A stretch of DNA of 64,000 bases from Sphingomonas palmae. GTDB lineage: Bacteria > Pseudomonadota > Alphaproteobacteria > Sphingomonadales > Sphingomonadaceae. Of the stretch, positions 1-9,475 are shown piece after piece. The notes beneath the pieces were generated by a model. The model saw only the letters and a program-made list of their open reading frames with translations, did no database searches and was not told the DNA's origin. The translations under genes and the position numbers were made by a program. The stretch spans positions 62,001 to 126,000 of the forward strand of contig NZ_FNZZ01000005.1 of assembly GCF_900109565.1 (NCBI RefSeq), given 5' to 3'. Every line of letters starts with the position of its first letter. Positions within the stretch are counted from its first letter, which is position 1.

Positions 1-521
1 CCGTTGCGGCCCGACGCGTAGAGCACGGGGAAGTCGAGCTGCTCGTCGTTGGCGTCGAGCGACACGAACAGGTCGAACACCTCGTCGAGTACTTCCTGGA
101 TGCGCGCGTCGCTGCGGTCGACCTTGTTGACGACGACGATCGGCTTCAGGCCCAGCGCCAGCGCTTTGCCGGTCACGAACTTCGTCTGCGGCATCGCGCC
201 TTCGGACGAATCAACCAGGAGGACGACGCCGTCGACCATCGACAGGATGCGCTCCACCTCGCCGCCGAAATCGGCGTGGCCGGGCGTGTCGACGATGTTG
301 ATGCGGATCGATTCATCGCTGCCCGGCGGAGTCCAGTCGACCGAGGTCGGCTTGGCGAGAATGGTGATCCCGCGCTCCTTCTCGAGGTCGTTCGAATCCA
401 TCGCGCGCTCTTCGATGCGCTGGTTCTCGCGGAACGTGCCCGACTGGCGGAAGAGCTGGTCGACGAGGGTGGTCTTGCCATGATCGACGTGCGCGATGAT
501 CGCGATATTGCGGAGGTTCAT
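1..521 (-). CDS. typA: Translational GTPase TypA/BipA, N-terminal part (runs off window start)
   Basis: Ribosome-associated GTPase of the EF-G-like TypA/BipA family, involved in stress adaptation and ribosome assembly. About 173 N-terminal residues are visible. The P-loop AHVDHGKT lies at residues 10-17, followed by the RGIT switch I element, DTPGH (G3) and NKVD (G4). The G domain is therefore intact, and domains II, III and the C-terminal domain lie outside the window. Two consecutive ATGs occur at 524 and 521. The second is preferred because the AGGA Shine-Dalgarno lies about 6 nt before it. The gene is separated by about 200 bp from the next minus-strand gene and is probably monocistronic. 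The family assignment is secure. Confidence 0.95.
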   Translation of the reverse strand, partial: MNLRNIAIIAHVDHGKTTLVDQLFRQSGTFRENQRIEERAMDSNDLEKERGITILAKPTSVDWTPPGSDESIRINIVDTPGHADFGGEVERILSMVDGVVLLVDSSEGAMPQTKFVTGKALALGLKPIVVVNKVDRSDARIQEVLDEVFDLFVSLDANDEQLDFPVLYASGRN

Positions 522-725
522 CATGTTTCCTGGATGGCCCGCGCGTTGGCACAGGCGATTTCGGCCGCGGCCTTAGCCTATTTGTGCGTCCGCGAAAAGA
601 TGGGGCGGGAAAGCGCGCAATTGCAGCGAAATGTCACAAAGGTCGCACCCATTGCGCACGTGCGCCCGCGCGAGGATTATACGTGATGAGGTCCCTGACA
701 CGCAGGACGGCTGTAGGACAGCGGC

Positions 726-1673
726 TCATCCACCATAGCGCCCGACAGCGAGAATTTCGTTCAATCGGTCGAGCGTCAGCATCCGGTGGATCGCGGCGTG
801 CTTGTCGGACTGGCGATCGTACCAGCGCTGCCAGATGCGTTGCCCGACCCAGTAACCCGCCTCACTCTTCCACCCCGTGGGTGGATCGCCGGCGTTGCCG
901 ATCCAGCGATAGAGCGCGTCGCCGGCGGGCTTGCCGCGCGAAAGGTCACCTGACCCTTGCACCAGCGCGAGGTCGGCGTCGAAGCGCGTCCACAGCATAC
1001 GCTCGTTCGCAATTCCCCAGGCAGCGCGTTCGGGATCGATCTGCCGGCCGGTGACGAGCGTGGCGATGAAGTCCGCCGCGCCTTCGACCAGCACGTTCTG
1101 CAGCAGCACATTGCCGTTCGCCGCCGCCAGCGCGCCATCGGGATCGTGCTGCAATGCGTGCACCGTCTCGTGCGCGTAGAAGCTGCGCAGCGTCGCGCGC
1201 AGCGCCTCGGGCGTTTCTGAGATGCGGCACAGCACCTCGAGCCCCAGCACTTGCACGCCAGGCGCGGCCGTGCCGCCCGAGTTGCCCGCGCCGATGACGA
1301 GGAAGATGCGCGGCAGCGATTGATCGGGCAGCAAGCCGTGAAGCGCTAGATACGTGGCGCGCAATTCACCCTGCGTCTCGCGCACGATCGGCAGGCAGAC
1401 GCGGAGCGCGCGCTCGTAGCCCGCGCGGTCGGCGGCGACCGCCTTTGCGAGGTGTGCCGCACTCTCGATCCGGTCGGGGGTGAACACGCGCACGCCCTCG
1501 CTGCCCGGATCGAGGTAGCCACGCTGGAGGTCGGCCGCGGTCGGCACACCGCTTGCGGCGTCGAAGATCGCGGCGAAGCGGTCGACGTCGCTCGTCTCGA
1601 CGGTGGCGGTGAGCGGATCGACCGGCGGCACGGTGTCGGGGGCAGCGAGGGCGAGCAGGAGGGCGGCGATCAT
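726..1673 (-). CDS. Secreted gluzincin-like zinc metalloprotein (DUF2268-like)
   Basis: Protein of 315 residues starting at the ATG that opens a short hydrophobic signal-like segment (residues 1-11, rich in Ala/Leu). A longer upstream reading frame exists but adds an Arg/His-rich non-signal stretch. The motif HETVH at 168-172, with a downstream EGAAD glutamate near residue 198, fits the HExxH plus Glu zinc site of gluzincin peptidases and resembles DUF2268-type predicted Zn-dependent proteases. Substrate unknown. It lies alone, divergent from telA. The zinc motif is seen directly; the protease function is inferred. Confidence 0.7.
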   Translation of the reverse strand: MIAALLLALAAPDTVPPVDPLTATVETSDVDRFAAIFDAASGVPTAADLQRGYLDPGSEGVRVFTPDRIESAAHLAKAVAADRAGYERALRVCLPIVRETQGELRATYLALHGLLPDQSLPRIFLVIGAGNSGGTAAPGVQVLGLEVLCRISETPEALRATLRSFYAHETVHALQHDPDGALAAANGNVLLQNVLVEGAADFIATLVTGRQIDPERAAWGIANERMLWTRFDADLALVQGSGDLSRGKPAGDALYRWIGNAGDPPTGWKSEAGYWVGQRIWQRWYDRQSDKHAAIHRMLTLDRLNEILAVGRYGG

Positions 1674-1828
1674 CGCGGAAGCGTGGCACGGTCCTCGTGA
1701 CGCGCACAAGTCGTGCGATTGCGGCGGCGGCGCTCGCGTCTTATACTGACAACACACTTGATCGCGGGCGGCTTCGCGGTCAGGCTGACGAGCGGCTCGC
1801 GCGGGTGCGGGCGAGAAGGATGGATACG

Positions 1829-3037
1829 ATGGCGACCACGCCCGATACGACGACTGCCGAGAAGGAGCTGGTGCTGACCCCGCCCGATCCCGTGCCGCAG
1901 GTCGCGCCCGCGAAGGCGGCGGGGCTGGTGCCGGTCGACCAGGGCACGCGCACCGAGCTGGAGACGCGGGTCGACACCTTCGTAGAGCAGTTGATCGCGG
2001 AGGACGTGAACTCCCCCGAGTTCGGGCGCCGCGTCGACGCGATCACCAGCATGGGGCAGAAGGAAATCCGCGACGCCGCGGGGCAGTCGAACCGCTTCCT
2101 CGATCGGCCAGTCCGCGCGATGGACAAGGATGACGGCGTCGGCAAGGATCTGGCGCAGCTGCGTCGCGTCGTTGAGGACCTGGATCCGGGCAAGAAGGGC
2201 AACCTGACCGCGCCGCAGAAGCTGTTCGGGATCATCCCGTTCGGCAACAAGATGCGCAATTATTTCGACAGCTACAAATCCAGCCAGACGCATATCAGCT
2301 CGATCCTGAAGAGCCTGTCGTCGGGCAGGGACGAGCTGCTGATGGACAATGCCTCGATCGACACCGAGCGCGCGAACCTGTGGACCGCGATGGGTCGGCT
2401 GGAGCAGATGATCCACCTGTCGCAGACGATGGACGCGCGGCTGGAGGACAAGGCGAACGAACTCGACGCGACCGATCCGGCGAAAGCCAAGGCGATCCGC
2501 GAGACAGCGCTGTTCTACGCCCGCCAGCGCACACAGGACCTGCTGACGCAGATGGCGGTGACGGTGCAGGGTTACCTGGCGCTCGACCTGGTCAAGAAGA
2601 ACAATGTCGAGCTGATCAAGGGCGTCGACCGCGCGTCGACCACGACAGTCGCGGCGCTGCGTACCGCGGTGACGGTGGCGCAGGCGCTGACCAACCAGAA
2701 GCTGGTGCTGGAGCAGATCACCCAGCTGAACACCACGACCGCCAACATCATCGATTCGACCGGCAAGCTACTGCGCTCCAACACCGCGCGCATCCACGAG
2801 CAGGCGGCAGCCTCGACGATCCCGCTCGAGACGCTGCAGCGCGCGTTTCAGAACATCTACGATACGATGGACGCGATCGACGACTTCAAGTTGAAGGCGC
2901 TCGACAGCATGAAGACGACGGTGACGACGCTGGGCAGCGAGGTCGAGAAGTCGAAGGGCTATATCGCGCGCGCCGAGGGTGCAGCGCAGAACCGCGTGTC
3001 GGGGCCGGCCGACCAATTCAAGCTGGAGGCGCTGTGA
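1829..3037 (+). CDS. telA: Toxic anion resistance protein, TelA/KlaB family
   Basis: Cytoplasmic, largely alpha-helical protein of 402 residues matching the TelA family, which is linked to tellurite and other toxic anion resistance and to cell-envelope stress. Recognisable features are the FGIIPFGNK segment and the long helical core with many Asn/Thr residues. The start at 1829 is chosen over the ATG at 1820 because AGAAGG then sits 8 nt upstream. Its stop overlaps the GTG start of the next gene by 4 bp, so the two are translationally coupled. TelA next to an XpaC-like membrane protein is a known arrangement in other bacteria. The biochemical activity of the family is not settled. Confidence 0.9.
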   Translation: MATTPDTTTAEKELVLTPPDPVPQVAPAKAAGLVPVDQGTRTELETRVDTFVEQLIAEDVNSPEFGRRVDAITSMGQKEIRDAAGQSNRFLDRPVRAMDKDDGVGKDLAQLRRVVEDLDPGKKGNLTAPQKLFGIIPFGNKMRNYFDSYKSSQTHISSILKSLSSGRDELLMDNASIDTERANLWTAMGRLEQMIHLSQTMDARLEDKANELDATDPAKAKAIRETALFYARQRTQDLLTQMAVTVQGYLALDLVKKNNVELIKGVDRASTTTVAALRTAVTVAQALTNQKLVLEQITQLNTTTANIIDSTGKLLRSNTARIHEQAAASTIPLETLQRAFQNIYDTMDAIDDFKLKALDSMKTTVTTLGSEVEKSKGYIARAEGAAQNRVSGPADQFKLEAL

Positions 3038-3756
3038 GCGGACCGACGCCGCCCGCGACCTCCACCGACGAGGCAATCGCCGACGCGCAGCGTGCGGTCG
3101 ACCGGGTGCGCGGCGGCGGCGTGGTGCAGACGCAGCGGCGTCCGGTCCGCGGCGGTCGCGGCGGGGTGAAGCAGCGCGTCACGCTGATCGCGCTCGCTAA
3201 TGCCGCCATCCTGATCGCGGCGGGGCTGTTCGGCGGGATTGTCATGCCGCTGGGCATGTTCGGCGCGCTGGCGGTGATGATGCTGATGCTGGCGGTCACG
3301 CTGGTGATCGCCTTTGCACCCGCGACCCCGGTGCCGACGCCCGAGCGGATCGCGCGCAGCGAGATCAAGGCGCTGCCGGCGGCGACGGCGCGGTGGCTCG
3401 ACGCGCAACGCCCCGCGCTGCCCGCGCCCGCGGTGCCGGTGATCGATCGCATCGGCGCGCGATTGGACACGTTGGGGGTGCAGATCGGCGCGCTCGACGA
3501 CGATGCGCCCGCCGCCGCCGAGGTCCGCCGGCTGGTCGGCGAACAGCTGCCCGAGTTCGTGCGCAACTATCAGAAGGTACCTGCGGGTCTTCGCTCCACG
3601 CCGCGGAACGGCAAGACGCCCGATCAGCAGCTCACCGACGGCCTGGGCGTGATCGAGCGCGAATTGGGCGAGATGAGCGAGCAGCTGGCGCAGGGCGACC
3701 TGGACGCGCTGGCGACGCGCGGGCGCTTTCTGGAGATCAAGTACCAGGGCGAGTGA
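3034..3756 (+). CDS. XpaC-like membrane protein coupled to TelA
   Basis: Protein of 240 residues with a GTG start overlapping the telA stop (GTGA); CTGGAGG precedes the start. Residues about 1-48 are Arg/Ala-rich and cytoplasmic. Residues about 49-95 form a transmembrane hairpin (two hydrophobic stretches joined by MPLGM). The rest is a helical soluble domain with a conserved-looking GEQLPEFVRNY segment. The topology and the pairing with telA match the XpaC family ('5-bromo-4-chloroindolyl phosphate hydrolysis' protein). The assignment rests on architecture and context more than on a diagnostic motif. The 3' end overlaps the convergent hydrolase gene by 20 bp. Confidence 0.65.
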   Translation: MSGPTPPATSTDEAIADAQRAVDRVRGGGVVQTQRRPVRGGRGGVKQRVTLIALANAAILIAAGLFGGIVMPLGMFGALAVMMLMLAVTLVIAFAPATPVPTPERIARSEIKALPAATARWLDAQRPALPAPAVPVIDRIGARLDTLGVQIGALDDDAPAAAEVRRLVGEQLPEFVRNYQKVPAGLRSTPRNGKTPDQQLTDGLGVIERELGEMSEQLAQGDLDALATRGRFLEIKYQGE

Positions 3757-4831
3757 TGGAGCGAGGCGTGACCCGCGACGGTTGATCGGTCGCGGCGAAC
3801 GGCGGGATCATCCACGTCTGCCCGACCTCGGTTGCGCGGAAACGGCCGAGCGGGATGTGCGCTCGCTCCAGCGCACAGTGCAGTTCGATGCGGGGCTGGT
3901 CGATCCCTTCCGAGGTCAGCTCGAACGTGCCCCAGTGGACGCCGAGCGCATAGGCGGCGCCCAGTTGTTCGAACGCAGTGACCGCCTGGTCGGGGCCGAT
4001 GTGATTGCCCGTCTCCGCACCGCTGAAATGGTAAGCGCCGATCGGCAGTAGCGCCATCCGCACCGGTCCGTAGCGGCGCGCCTCGAGCGCCCAGCGCATG
4101 TCGCCTGGACCGGTGTCGCCCGCGAAATACAGATTGCCGCCCGGTAGCGTGACAACGAACCCGCTCCACAACGCGCGGTCGTGGTCGCCGACGCCGTGCC
4201 CGCTCCAGTGATGCGCGCGCGTGACGATCACGTCGATGCCGGGGCGCAACGCGACGCGCCCGCCCCAGTCGCGCGCCTGAGCCGCGATCCCGTAGCGCGC
4301 GAGCAGCGCGTCGTTGCGCAGCCCCGTCACAATCAGCGGATGGTCGCGGTCGGACAGCGTCTTGAGCGTGCCGGTGTCGAGGTGATCATAATGATCGTGG
4401 CTTAGCAGCACGAGATCGATTCGCGGCAGGTCGGCGAACCGGACGCCGGGTTCGCGCACGCGACGGGGGCCGGCGAATTGGACCGGGGAGGATCGCTCCG
4501 CCCAGACCGGGTCGGTCAGGATGTTGAGCCCGCGCGTCTGCACCAGCACGGTCGAGTGGCCGATCCACGTCACCGCCATCGCCTCGCCCTCGACACGCGC
4601 GGGCGGACGCGTCGGCGTGACCGGTACGTCAGGCCAGCTGTGCGCGCGCGAGAACAGGCTCTCGACCAGCCCGACCGGTCCCTTCTTCGCGTCGCCGCCG
4701 CTGCCCTGCTGGCCGTCAGGGTTGAAGAAGCGGCGTCCGTCGAAATGGTCACTGCGCGGCAGCTCTCCGGGCGTGATCGCGGGAACCGAGCAGCCGGCGA
4801 GCAGGAGAAGGGCTGAAAGGTGTCGGATCAT
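3737..4831 (-). CDS. Metallo-beta-lactamase-fold lipoprotein hydrolase (NAPE-PLD/RomA-like)
   Basis: Protein of 364 residues with a lipoprotein signal ending in the lipobox LLAGC (Cys about residue 14), so probably anchored in the periplasm. The metal-binding motif SHDHYDHLD is followed by later ligands (TRAHHWSG, FAGDTGPG and a C-terminal GVHWGTF). This pattern is typical of the N-acylphosphatidylethanolamine phospholipase D-like branch of the metallo-beta-lactamase superfamily, often annotated RomA or UlaG-like. Those family members hydrolyse phosphodiesters or are uncharacterised; the substrate here is unknown. It converges on the XpaC-like gene with a 20 bp overlap. Confidence 0.85.
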   Translation of the reverse strand: MIRHLSALLLLAGCSVPAITPGELPRSDHFDGRRFFNPDGQQGSGGDAKKGPVGLVESLFSRAHSWPDVPVTPTRPPARVEGEAMAVTWIGHSTVLVQTRGLNILTDPVWAERSSPVQFAGPRRVREPGVRFADLPRIDLVLLSHDHYDHLDTGTLKTLSDRDHPLIVTGLRNDALLARYGIAAQARDWGGRVALRPGIDVIVTRAHHWSGHGVGDHDRALWSGFVVTLPGGNLYFAGDTGPGDMRWALEARRYGPVRMALLPIGAYHFSGAETGNHIGPDQAVTAFEQLGAAYALGVHWGTFELTSEGIDQPRIELHCALERAHIPLGRFRATEVGQTWMIPPFAATDQPSRVTPRSITRPGT

Positions 4832-4905
4832 CGTGGTCGCGCGACTTTGGAAAGGGGACGAAAGCGTTGCTGCTGCGTCACCGCCGCCGGCGTGTCAAAC
4901 TTGGC

Positions 4906-6219
4906 TCACCCGGTCGCCATCCCCCATAGCAGATAGCCGTTCAGCCCAAGGATCACCGCCGCGATCGCCCAGGCGAGCGCCGACAGCCAGCGCGGCGCGG
5001 TGAAGCTGCCCATGTAGCCGCGGTTGGCGGTGAAGGCGACGAGCGGGATCACCGCGAACGGTAGCTGGAGCGAGAGGATGACCTGGCTGAGCACCAGCAA
5101 CTCGCCCGCGCCCTTGTCGCCCGACGCGCCGACGACGAGCACCGCGGGCAGGATCGCGAGCGCGCGCGTGACCAGTCGACGAAGCCAGACCGGAAGGCGC
5201 AGGTCGAGAAACCCCTCCATCACGATCTGCCCGGCGAGCGTGCCGGTGACGGTCGAGTTCTGTCCGCTGGCGAGCAGCGCGATCGCGAACACCGCGCTCG
5301 CGCCGCCGACCCCCAGCATCGGGGCGAGCAGTTCGTGCGCCTGCTCGATCTCCGCCACCTCGGTCCGCCCGGCGGTGTGGAAGGCGGCGGCGGCGAGGAT
5401 CAGGATCGCGGCGTTGATGAAGAAGGCTAGCCCGAGCGCGACCGTCGAGTCGATCGTCGCAAGTTTCAATGCGCGGTGCCGCCCTGCCTCCGCTTCACCG
5501 TAGGCGCGCGTCTGCACGATCGAGGAATGCAGATAGAGGTTGTGCGGCATCACGGTCGCGCCCAGGATACCGATCGCGATGTAGAGCGCGGCGGGGTTGG
5601 TCACGACCTCCGCCTGTGGGATCAACCCGCCCGCCGCCGCGACCCAGTCGGGCCGTGCCCAAATCAGCTCAAGCCCGAAACACACCGCAATCACGACCAG
5701 CAGCGCGGCGATGAACGCTTCCAGCTGGCGAAAGCCGCGGCGCTGGAGTGCCAGGATCACGAACACGTCAAGCCCGGTCAGCACCACGCCCCAGACGAGC
5801 GGCAGGCCGAACAGCAGCTTCAAGGCGATCGCGGTGCCCAGCACCTCGGCCAGGTCGCAGGCGATGATCGCGATCTCGGCGAGCAGCCACAACGCGATGC
5901 CGACCGGCTTCGACGTGCGCGCGCGGCACGCCTGCGCCAGATCGTGCCCAGCGCCGATGCCTAGCCGGGCAGCGAGCGCCTGCAGCACGATCGCCATCAG
6001 GTTGGAGCACAGCACCACCGACAGCAGCAGGTAGCCGAACGCCGAGCCGCCCGCGATGTCTGTCGCCCAATTGCCCGGGTCCATGTAGCCGACTGCGACG
6101 AGCCAGCCCGGTCCGACGAAGGCGAGCAATGTGCGCCAGAAGCCCGCACCTTCCGGCACGCGGATCGAGGCGTAGCTGTCGGCCAGCGATCGGGCGGGCG
6201 AATGTGACGGTGACGACAT
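4906..6219 (-). CDS. mntH: Nramp family divalent metal:H+ symporter (MntH)
   Basis: Inner-membrane importer of Mn2+/Fe2+, 437 residues with about 11 hydrophobic helices, typical Nramp length. TM1 carries DPGN (in MDPGNWATD) and TM6 carries MPHN (in [11 protein letters not shown]); both motifs form the metal site in Nramp structures. The start at 6219 is used because AGGAG lies just upstream. An ATG at 6231 in the same frame would add four residues, and longer extensions are Arg-rich and implausible. No MntR, Fur or Mn-riboswitch site was recognised upstream, where it faces the DUF2147 gene divergently. Confidence 0.93.
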   Translation of the reverse strand: MSSPSHSPARSLADSYASIRVPEGAGFWRTLLAFVGPGWLVAVGYMDPGNWATDIAGGSAFGYLLLSVVLCSNLMAIVLQALAARLGIGAGHDLAQACRARTSKPVGIALWLLAEIAIIACDLAEVLGTAIALKLLFGLPLVWGVVLTGLDVFVILALQRRGFRQLEAFIAALLVVIAVCFGLELIWARPDWVAAAGGLIPQAEVVTNPAALYIAIGILGATVMPHNLYLHSSIVQTRAYGEAEAGRHRALKLATIDSTVALGLAFFINAAILILAAAAFHTAGRTEVAEIEQAHELLAPMLGVGGASAVFAIALLASGQNSTVTGTLAGQIVMEGFLDLRLPVWLRRLVTRALAILPAVLVVGASGDKGAGELLVLSQVILSLQLPFAVIPLVAFTANRGYMGSFTAPRWLSALAWAIAAVILGLNGYLLWGMATG

Positions 6220-6356
6220 CGCTCCTGCCATGCGGGAGAAGCGCGCCCGGTTCAACGCGTTATCCGCGGCGCGTCCAAGTAAGCTTTCGTTGCCGCGCCG
6301 CGACCGGTGCCGGTTCGGCCATTGCGTGTTCAGCCGCGCCGCCGCAAGAAGGTGCC

Positions 6357-6788
6357 ATGACAACGCTCCGCGCCCCCGCCATCGTCCTGACCGCCCTCGC
6401 CGGCTCGCTCGCCCTCGCCGCGCCCGCATTCGCCGCGCAGCCGATCAACGGTCGCTACGTGACCGAGGACGGCGCCGCACTGGTCGAGGTGGGCCCGTGC
6501 GGTGGCAAGACCTGCGGGCGGATCGTGCGAGTGCTGAAGCACACGCCGGGTGCCGCCGCGACCGACGTCAACAACAAGGACAAGACACTGCGCAGCCGCC
6601 CGATCGTGGGCATGCCGGTGCTGTCCGAGTTCGCCGATGCGGGCGACGACTGGCGCGGGCGCATCTACGACCCGCGCAACGGCAAGACCTACAAGTCGAT
6701 CGTCAGTCGCAACGGCGACGGCACGCTGAAAGTGCAGGGTTGCATCGCGTTCCTGTGCCAGACGCAGACCTGGCGCCCGGCGCGCTGA
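6357..6788 (+). CDS. DUF2147 secreted protein
   Basis: Protein of 143 residues with a clear Sec signal peptide ending in AFA-AQP (about residue 25). The mature part contains GRYVTEDG, a [10 protein letters not shown] segment and [12 protein letters not shown], all characteristic of DUF2147. This family of small periplasmic or outer-membrane-associated proteins has no settled function. The cysteines in the GPCGGKTC segment and in CIAFLC could form disulfides after export. AAGAAGG precedes the ATG at good spacing. Divergent from mntH and probably monocistronic. Confidence 0.85.
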   Translation: MTTLRAPAIVLTALAGSLALAAPAFAAQPINGRYVTEDGAALVEVGPCGGKTCGRIVRVLKHTPGAAATDVNNKDKTLRSRPIVGMPVLSEFADAGDDWRGRIYDPRNGKTYKSIVSRNGDGTLKVQGCIAFLCQTQTWRPAR

Positions 6789-7001
6789 CGACGGGCATAC
6801 GGCGCACGCCTGCGCTGCATCTCGTTTCGCATCGTGATCCGGCTCCGGCGTTAGGCGGAGGCCCTGACCGACATGCACCCACTACAAGGACGCGGGTAAA
6901 GGCGCGCGCCCGTATCTTAGTCTAATTCGGTCAGAAATCCTGGCCTCCTTTACGACACCTTCATCTCTGCCCGGTCATAAATGGACCAAAGGGGATGTCG
7001 G

Positions 7002-8897
7002 ATGCGTAATTTGCGCGCAGTGCTGCGCCATACGAAGGGTGCGGCACTGCCGATGCTGGCGGCGGGATTACTGCCGGCGATCGCGGCGCTCGGCTCCGCG
7101 ATCGACATGGGGCGCATCTACGTCGCCAAGTCGGCGCTGCAGGCGGGCGTGGATGCCGCGGCACTCGCCGGCGCGCGCTCCTACGCGGTCACCGGCAACG
7201 TGCCGAACTCGCGCGAGGCGCAGGTCGACGCCTATTTCTACGGCAACTTTCCCAAGGAAACGATGGGGTCGAGCGGCCTAGTCCTGACGCCGACGTTCCA
7301 AACGGTGAACAAGCGCAATCAGACCAGCGTTACCGCGAGCGTCAACATACCCATGACGTTCATGCGCACCTTCGGCATCGAGCAGCAGAAGATTTCCGCA
7401 ATCGCGACGGCGGAAATCCAGCCGCATCCGCTCGAGATCATGATGGTGCTGGATAATACGGGTTCGCTAAAGGCCGATCTGCCTGCCAGCAACGGCAGCC
7501 CGTCAAAGACCCGCATCACCGCGCTGAAAGACGCATCCAAGAGCTTTCTCGACATCCTTTACCAGGGTGCGGACAACCGCGACGACCTGGCGATGGGGTT
7601 CGTCATGTACGACATTACCGCCAACGTCGGAAAATTGCTGCCAAGCTCGATGGTCCGTCAACGCTTCGGCTTCAACGACGCACTAGCGACGCAGTTCGGC
7701 GGCGGCTGGCCGGCGCAGCCGCTGTTGTGGAAGGGCTGCGTCTTCGACGACGCGACCGTGCAGAACATGACGTCGGACATCAGCTACCGCGATCCCGGCG
7801 CGTGGGACATCGACCGCTCGCTCCCCGGCGAAGGTGCGCATCCGCCGATCGAGCCCTATTTCATCCCGCCGTTCTGGACACCGAGGGAGAAAGCGGCCCC
7901 GGACAAGCCAGGGAAGGGCAAGGGACGGCCCGGCAACGCCAGCGCCGCCGACCCGAACGGCGAATATTACAAATACGCTGGGGGAGAAGCTGACTTCAAC
8001 CTCTACAAGCTTCATCCCCAGTTCGCCGATGCGATGCTCAACTACGACAAGTCGGACGCGAATCCGTACAGACCGTGGTTCTATACTTATTATCTCGGGC
8101 TCAATAACGGCGCCGCCACGAGCGGTGACGATGTCATCACGCGGGTCGGAGGCGGATATTACGACCCGGACACGATGGATTGGGATTTCGCCTCCAATAC
8201 GGGCACGCCGTTCGAGATCCATTATGACCGCATCCCGCGCTTCCAAGCCGACTGGAAGGACGCGCGTGACTCGCGTGTCAATCCGCAAGGTGGTTCGACC
8301 AACAACGGCGGCGCCAACCGGACGGAGGCACCGTCGCCCAATTGGCAGTGTCCAGAGGAAGCCGAACCGGTCACCTACGGGCGCAGCAAGGCCTATTGGA
8401 CCGATGTAATCGAGAAGAAGAACGCCGCGATCTACCCCGCCAACGGCACGCTGCACCACGCCGGACTGTTGTGGGGATACCGGTTGCTGGTGCGCGACGA
8501 CGTGTTCAAGCGCAGCAATCCAGTCAACGAGGACGCGAAGCGCGCCCTTGTCTTCATGACCGACGGTGAAACCGCGCTGAGCACGGCACCTAACGGTTAC
8601 GCCAACCGCACCTGGACCTTCTACGGCAACTACGGCGACGCGCCCATTTCAAAGAACGTGGGCGATCTGACGCGACAGTCGGAACTTCGCTTCTCGAAAA
8701 CCTGCGCGTCGATGCAGGCGGAGAAGAACCCGCCCAAGGTTTACATCGTCGCGCTGACCACCACCGACAAGAAGACGCTGGACATGTTCGAGCAGTGCGC
8801 GCCCGGTCACGTATATCGCACGTCCGACGCCGCGACGCTGAAGGCGGCGTTCGACGACATCGCGTCCGAACTCGTCGACCTGCACCTGGTCAAGTGA
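7002..8897 (+). CDS. TadG-like pilus-associated protein with von Willebrand A domain
   Basis: Protein of 631 residues. The N-terminus has a short basic tail, then a hydrophobic helix (about 15-45) of the TadE/TadG prepilin-like type, followed by AALAGAR. A von Willebrand factor A domain starts around the metal-site motif LDNTGS and ends near residue 630, with FMTDGE inside it. A Pro/Gly/Lys-rich linker lies near the middle. Tad/Flp pilus systems use TadG-type proteins in the envelope. The start at 7002 is preferred over 6981 because GGGG precedes it at 7 nt spacing. Its stop overlaps the next gene (TGATG), forming a three-gene Tad accessory operon. No secretion ATPase or pilin gene is present in the window. 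Confidence 0.85.
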   Translation: MRNLRAVLRHTKGAALPMLAAGLLPAIAALGSAIDMGRIYVAKSALQAGVDAAALAGARSYAVTGNVPNSREAQVDAYFYGNFPKETMGSSGLVLTPTFQTVNKRNQTSVTASVNIPMTFMRTFGIEQQKISAIATAEIQPHPLEIMMVLDNTGSLKADLPASNGSPSKTRITALKDASKSFLDILYQGADNRDDLAMGFVMYDITANVGKLLPSSMVRQRFGFNDALATQFGGGWPAQPLLWKGCVFDDATVQNMTSDISYRDPGAWDIDRSLPGEGAHPPIEPYFIPPFWTPREKAAPDKPGKGKGRPGNASAADPNGEYYKYAGGEADFNLYKLHPQFADAMLNYDKSDANPYRPWFYTYYLGLNNGAATSGDDVITRVGGGYYDPDTMDWDFASNTGTPFEIHYDRIPRFQADWKDARDSRVNPQGGSTNNGGANRTEAPSPNWQCPEEAEPVTYGRSKAYWTDVIEKKNAAIYPANGTLHHAGLLWGYRLLVRDDVFKRSNPVNEDAKRALVFMTDGETALSTAPNGYANRTWTFYGNYGDAPISKNVGDLTRQSELRFSKTCASMQAEKNPPKVYIVALTTTDKKTLDMFEQCAPGHVYRTSDAATLKAAFDDIASELVDLHLVK

Positions 8898-9475
8898 TGA
8901 CGCGGCGCACCCTTTGGCGCTGCACGCGCGGTGTCACGATCGTCGAATTCGCGCTGATCGCGCCGACGTTGCTGATGCTGATCTGCGGCGCGATCGAGCT
9001 CGGCCACCTGCTTTTCGCGCGACAGGTGCTGGAAGGTGCGCTGATCGAGGCGGCGCGCGCCGCAACCGCGAGCATGGAGACGGGCGAGAACGACCGGTCG
9101 ACGATCATGCGCAAGAGCGTCGGCGACACGATGAAGCTGTTCCCGATCGCGGATGGCAAGTCGATCACGATCACGACGACCGTGTTCGCCGATTTCGCCT
9201 CGGTCACGCCAGAGATCTACACCGACGCCAACAAGAACGGGAAATACGACGCCGGCGAGCCATTCGTCGACCGCAACAAGAACGGCAAATGGGACCCGAG
9301 CACGCCCAAGACCGGCGTCATGGGCAATGCCGGCGACGTCGTCAGCTATACCGTGAATTACCCGAAGGCGGTGCTGTTCCAGATGGTCGGCAACGCGATC
9401 GGCTACGCGAACGGGGTAGAACCGCTGTCCGCCACCACCGTGGTGCGCAACGAAGCCTTGCGGCGCAAATCGTGA
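8897..9475 (+). CDS. TadE-like pseudopilin with calcium-loop repeats
   Basis: Protein of 192 residues starting with basic residues, then a TadE-type segment (TIVEFALIAPTLLMLI) that resembles a prepilin processing and membrane helix with the conserved Glu. Residues about 110-140 hold two tandem Asp/Asn-rich loops, DANKNGKYD and DRNKNGKWD, resembling dockerin or EF-hand calcium loops, which is unusual for TadE proteins. The start overlaps the TadG-like stop, and the stop overlaps the next GTG start, so the three genes are tightly coupled. Role inferred: minor pseudopilin of a Flp-type pilus. Confidence 0.82.
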   Translation: MTRRTLWRCTRGVTIVEFALIAPTLLMLICGAIELGHLLFARQVLEGALIEAARAATASMETGENDRSTIMRKSVGDTMKLFPIADGKSITITTTVFADFASVTPEIYTDANKNGKYDAGEPFVDRNKNGKWDPSTPKTGVMGNAGDVVSYTVNYPKAVLFQMVGNAIGYANGVEPLSATTVVRNEALRRKS

